The position numbers and the translations under genes were made by a program. This document shows, in pieces, positions 5,848 through 6,189 of a DNA stretch of 6,189 bases; the first letter of the stretch is position 1; each line of letters begins with the position of its first letter. Where the stretch lies: NCBI GenBank assembly GCA_902803745.1, contig CADCRB010000078.1:1-6189 (forward strand). Reading direction: 5' to 3'. Under the pieces are notes generated by a model. It did no database searches. It was not told the DNA's origin and saw nothing but the letters and a program-made list of their open reading frames with translations. This DNA comes from an uncultured Lachnospiraceae bacterium (GTDB lineage Bacteria > Bacillota > Clostridia > Lachnospirales > Lachnospiraceae).

Positions 5848-6189
5848 CTAATCATCTGATCCTTCTGACTCATCGGACTGGTCACTGTCATCTGTTTCCC
5901 CATCGTCCTGGGTATCCCCGTTTTCTTCGGGTACATCTGCCTCATCATTATTTTCTGCTGCATCAGGTGTTTCTGCAGTCTCTGGCGTTTCTGCAGCCTC
6001 AGGTGCTTCTGCAGCCTCAGGCGCTTCTGCAGCCTCAGGCGCTTCTGCAGCCTCAGGCGCTTCTGCAGCCTCAGGCGCTTCTGCAGCTCCGGGTGTTTCT
6101 GCAGCTGCTTCCGTGCTCTGTGCCGGTACATCCTCCGAAGGATCTCCCGCTGTCCCTGCAGCCTCTGGATCAGGCGCAGGAGTGATCCC
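5848..6189 (-). CDS. C-terminal end of an Ala/Pro/Glu-repeat, acidic-tailed protein (5' end outside window)
   Basis: An open frame of 113 residues that begins beyond the right edge and stops at 5850-5848. Reading from the edge: a Pro/Ala/Asp-rich stretch (PAPDPEAAGTAGDPSEDVPA), then hexapeptide repeats (five EAPEAA, with variants ETPGAA, ETPETA, ETPDAA), then an acidic tail rich in D, E, S, T and G to the C-terminus (DDSDQSDESEGSDD). There is no Cys, Arg or Lys, no fold and no membrane segment; this suits a flexible stalk or spacer of a secreted or surface protein or lipoprotein. The repeats leave several frames open, so frame choice rests on composition, the in-phase exit at the window edge, and the stop lying 13 nt from the terminator hairpin. 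The functional part and the identity cannot be seen. Confidence 0.6.
   Translation of the reverse strand, partial: GITPAPDPEAAGTAGDPSEDVPAQSTEAAAETPGAAEAPEAAEAPEAAEAPEAAEAPEAAEAPEAAETPETAETPDAAENNDEADVPEENGDTQDDGETDDSDQSDESEGSDD
5953..6114. repeat. Nine tandem 18-nt units, four identical
   Basis: The array comprises units of 18 nt starting at 5953, 5971, 5989, 6007, 6025, 6043, 6061, 6079 and 6097. Those at 6007-6078 are four exact copies (TTCTGCAGCCTCAGGCGC), the one at 5989 differs at a single base, and the others differ more. The length is a multiple of three, so gain or loss of copies keeps the reading frame. On the minus strand each exact unit encodes Ala-Pro-Glu-Ala-Ala-Glu. Confidence 0.95.

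Noticed and set aside
5953..6114. CRISPR-like array
   Set aside because: Units are 18 nt, directly adjacent, with no spacers; they are coding tandem repeats.
5844..6131. Minus-strand ORF of basic RLQK repeats
   Set aside because: Alternative frame of the 18-nt repeats; the Ala/Pro/Glu frame runs to the window edge and has a more protein-like, linker-type composition.
5967..6185. Plus-strand ORF of LLQPQA repeats
   Set aside because: Another frame kept open only because the repeat unit has no stop; no independent start signal.

Overview
The window looks like low-to-moderate GC Firmicute chromosome, most likely a Clostridia/Lachnospiraceae-type organism. The reasons are strong GGAGG-like ribosome binding sites, an NHLM/NHLP-type bacteriocin exporter, a four-cysteine small protein that resembles a clostridial family (DUF6472-like), and a multi-domain c-di-GMP protein with HD-GYP and GGDEF domains. 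This is judged from sequence features only; no search was run.

Layout. Positions 1-561 (minus strand) hold the start of a peptide-export operon. A very short HlyD-like accessory protein (74 aa) overlaps by 14 nt the start of a C39-peptidase ABC exporter that runs off the left edge. Facing away from it, from about 629 or 653 to 1312 (plus), is a membrane-anchored lysozyme of the phage-tail type. The two transcription units share an AT-rich promoter region at about 590-642. The lysozyme 3' end overlaps a minus-strand remnant of a LuxR-type DNA-binding domain (about 1296-1394). Above that is a minus-strand gene run, in order of transcription: a two-TM protein (3444-2698), an atypical NAD-dependent epimerase-like SDR (2694-1648), a possible 16-codon ORF (1651-1601) and a 56-aa four-cysteine protein (1585-1415).

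A divergent intergenic region (3445-3610) carries a good sigma-70-type promoter for a 734-aa c-di-GMP enzyme on the plus strand (3611-5815). It has membrane segments, an HD-GYP phosphodiesterase domain, a GGDEF domain with an intact active-site motif but no inhibitory site, and a C-terminal degenerate GGDEF-like domain that keeps the inhibitory-site motif. A hairpin at 5815-5835 separates it from a convergent minus-strand gene. Only the 3' end of that gene is present, encoding an Ala/Pro/Glu hexapeptide repeat array and a very acidic C-terminus.

Most worth a second look: the miniature HlyD-like protein, apparently the N- and C-terminal ends of a normal secretion protein joined together; the division of catalytic and c-di-GMP-binding motifs between two GGDEF domains; the LuxR remnant; the overlooked small cysteine protein; the possible GIDE-like domain in the two-TM protein; and the nearly perfect 18-nt coding repeats. 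I see no clear evidence of a wholly new defence or mobile system here.
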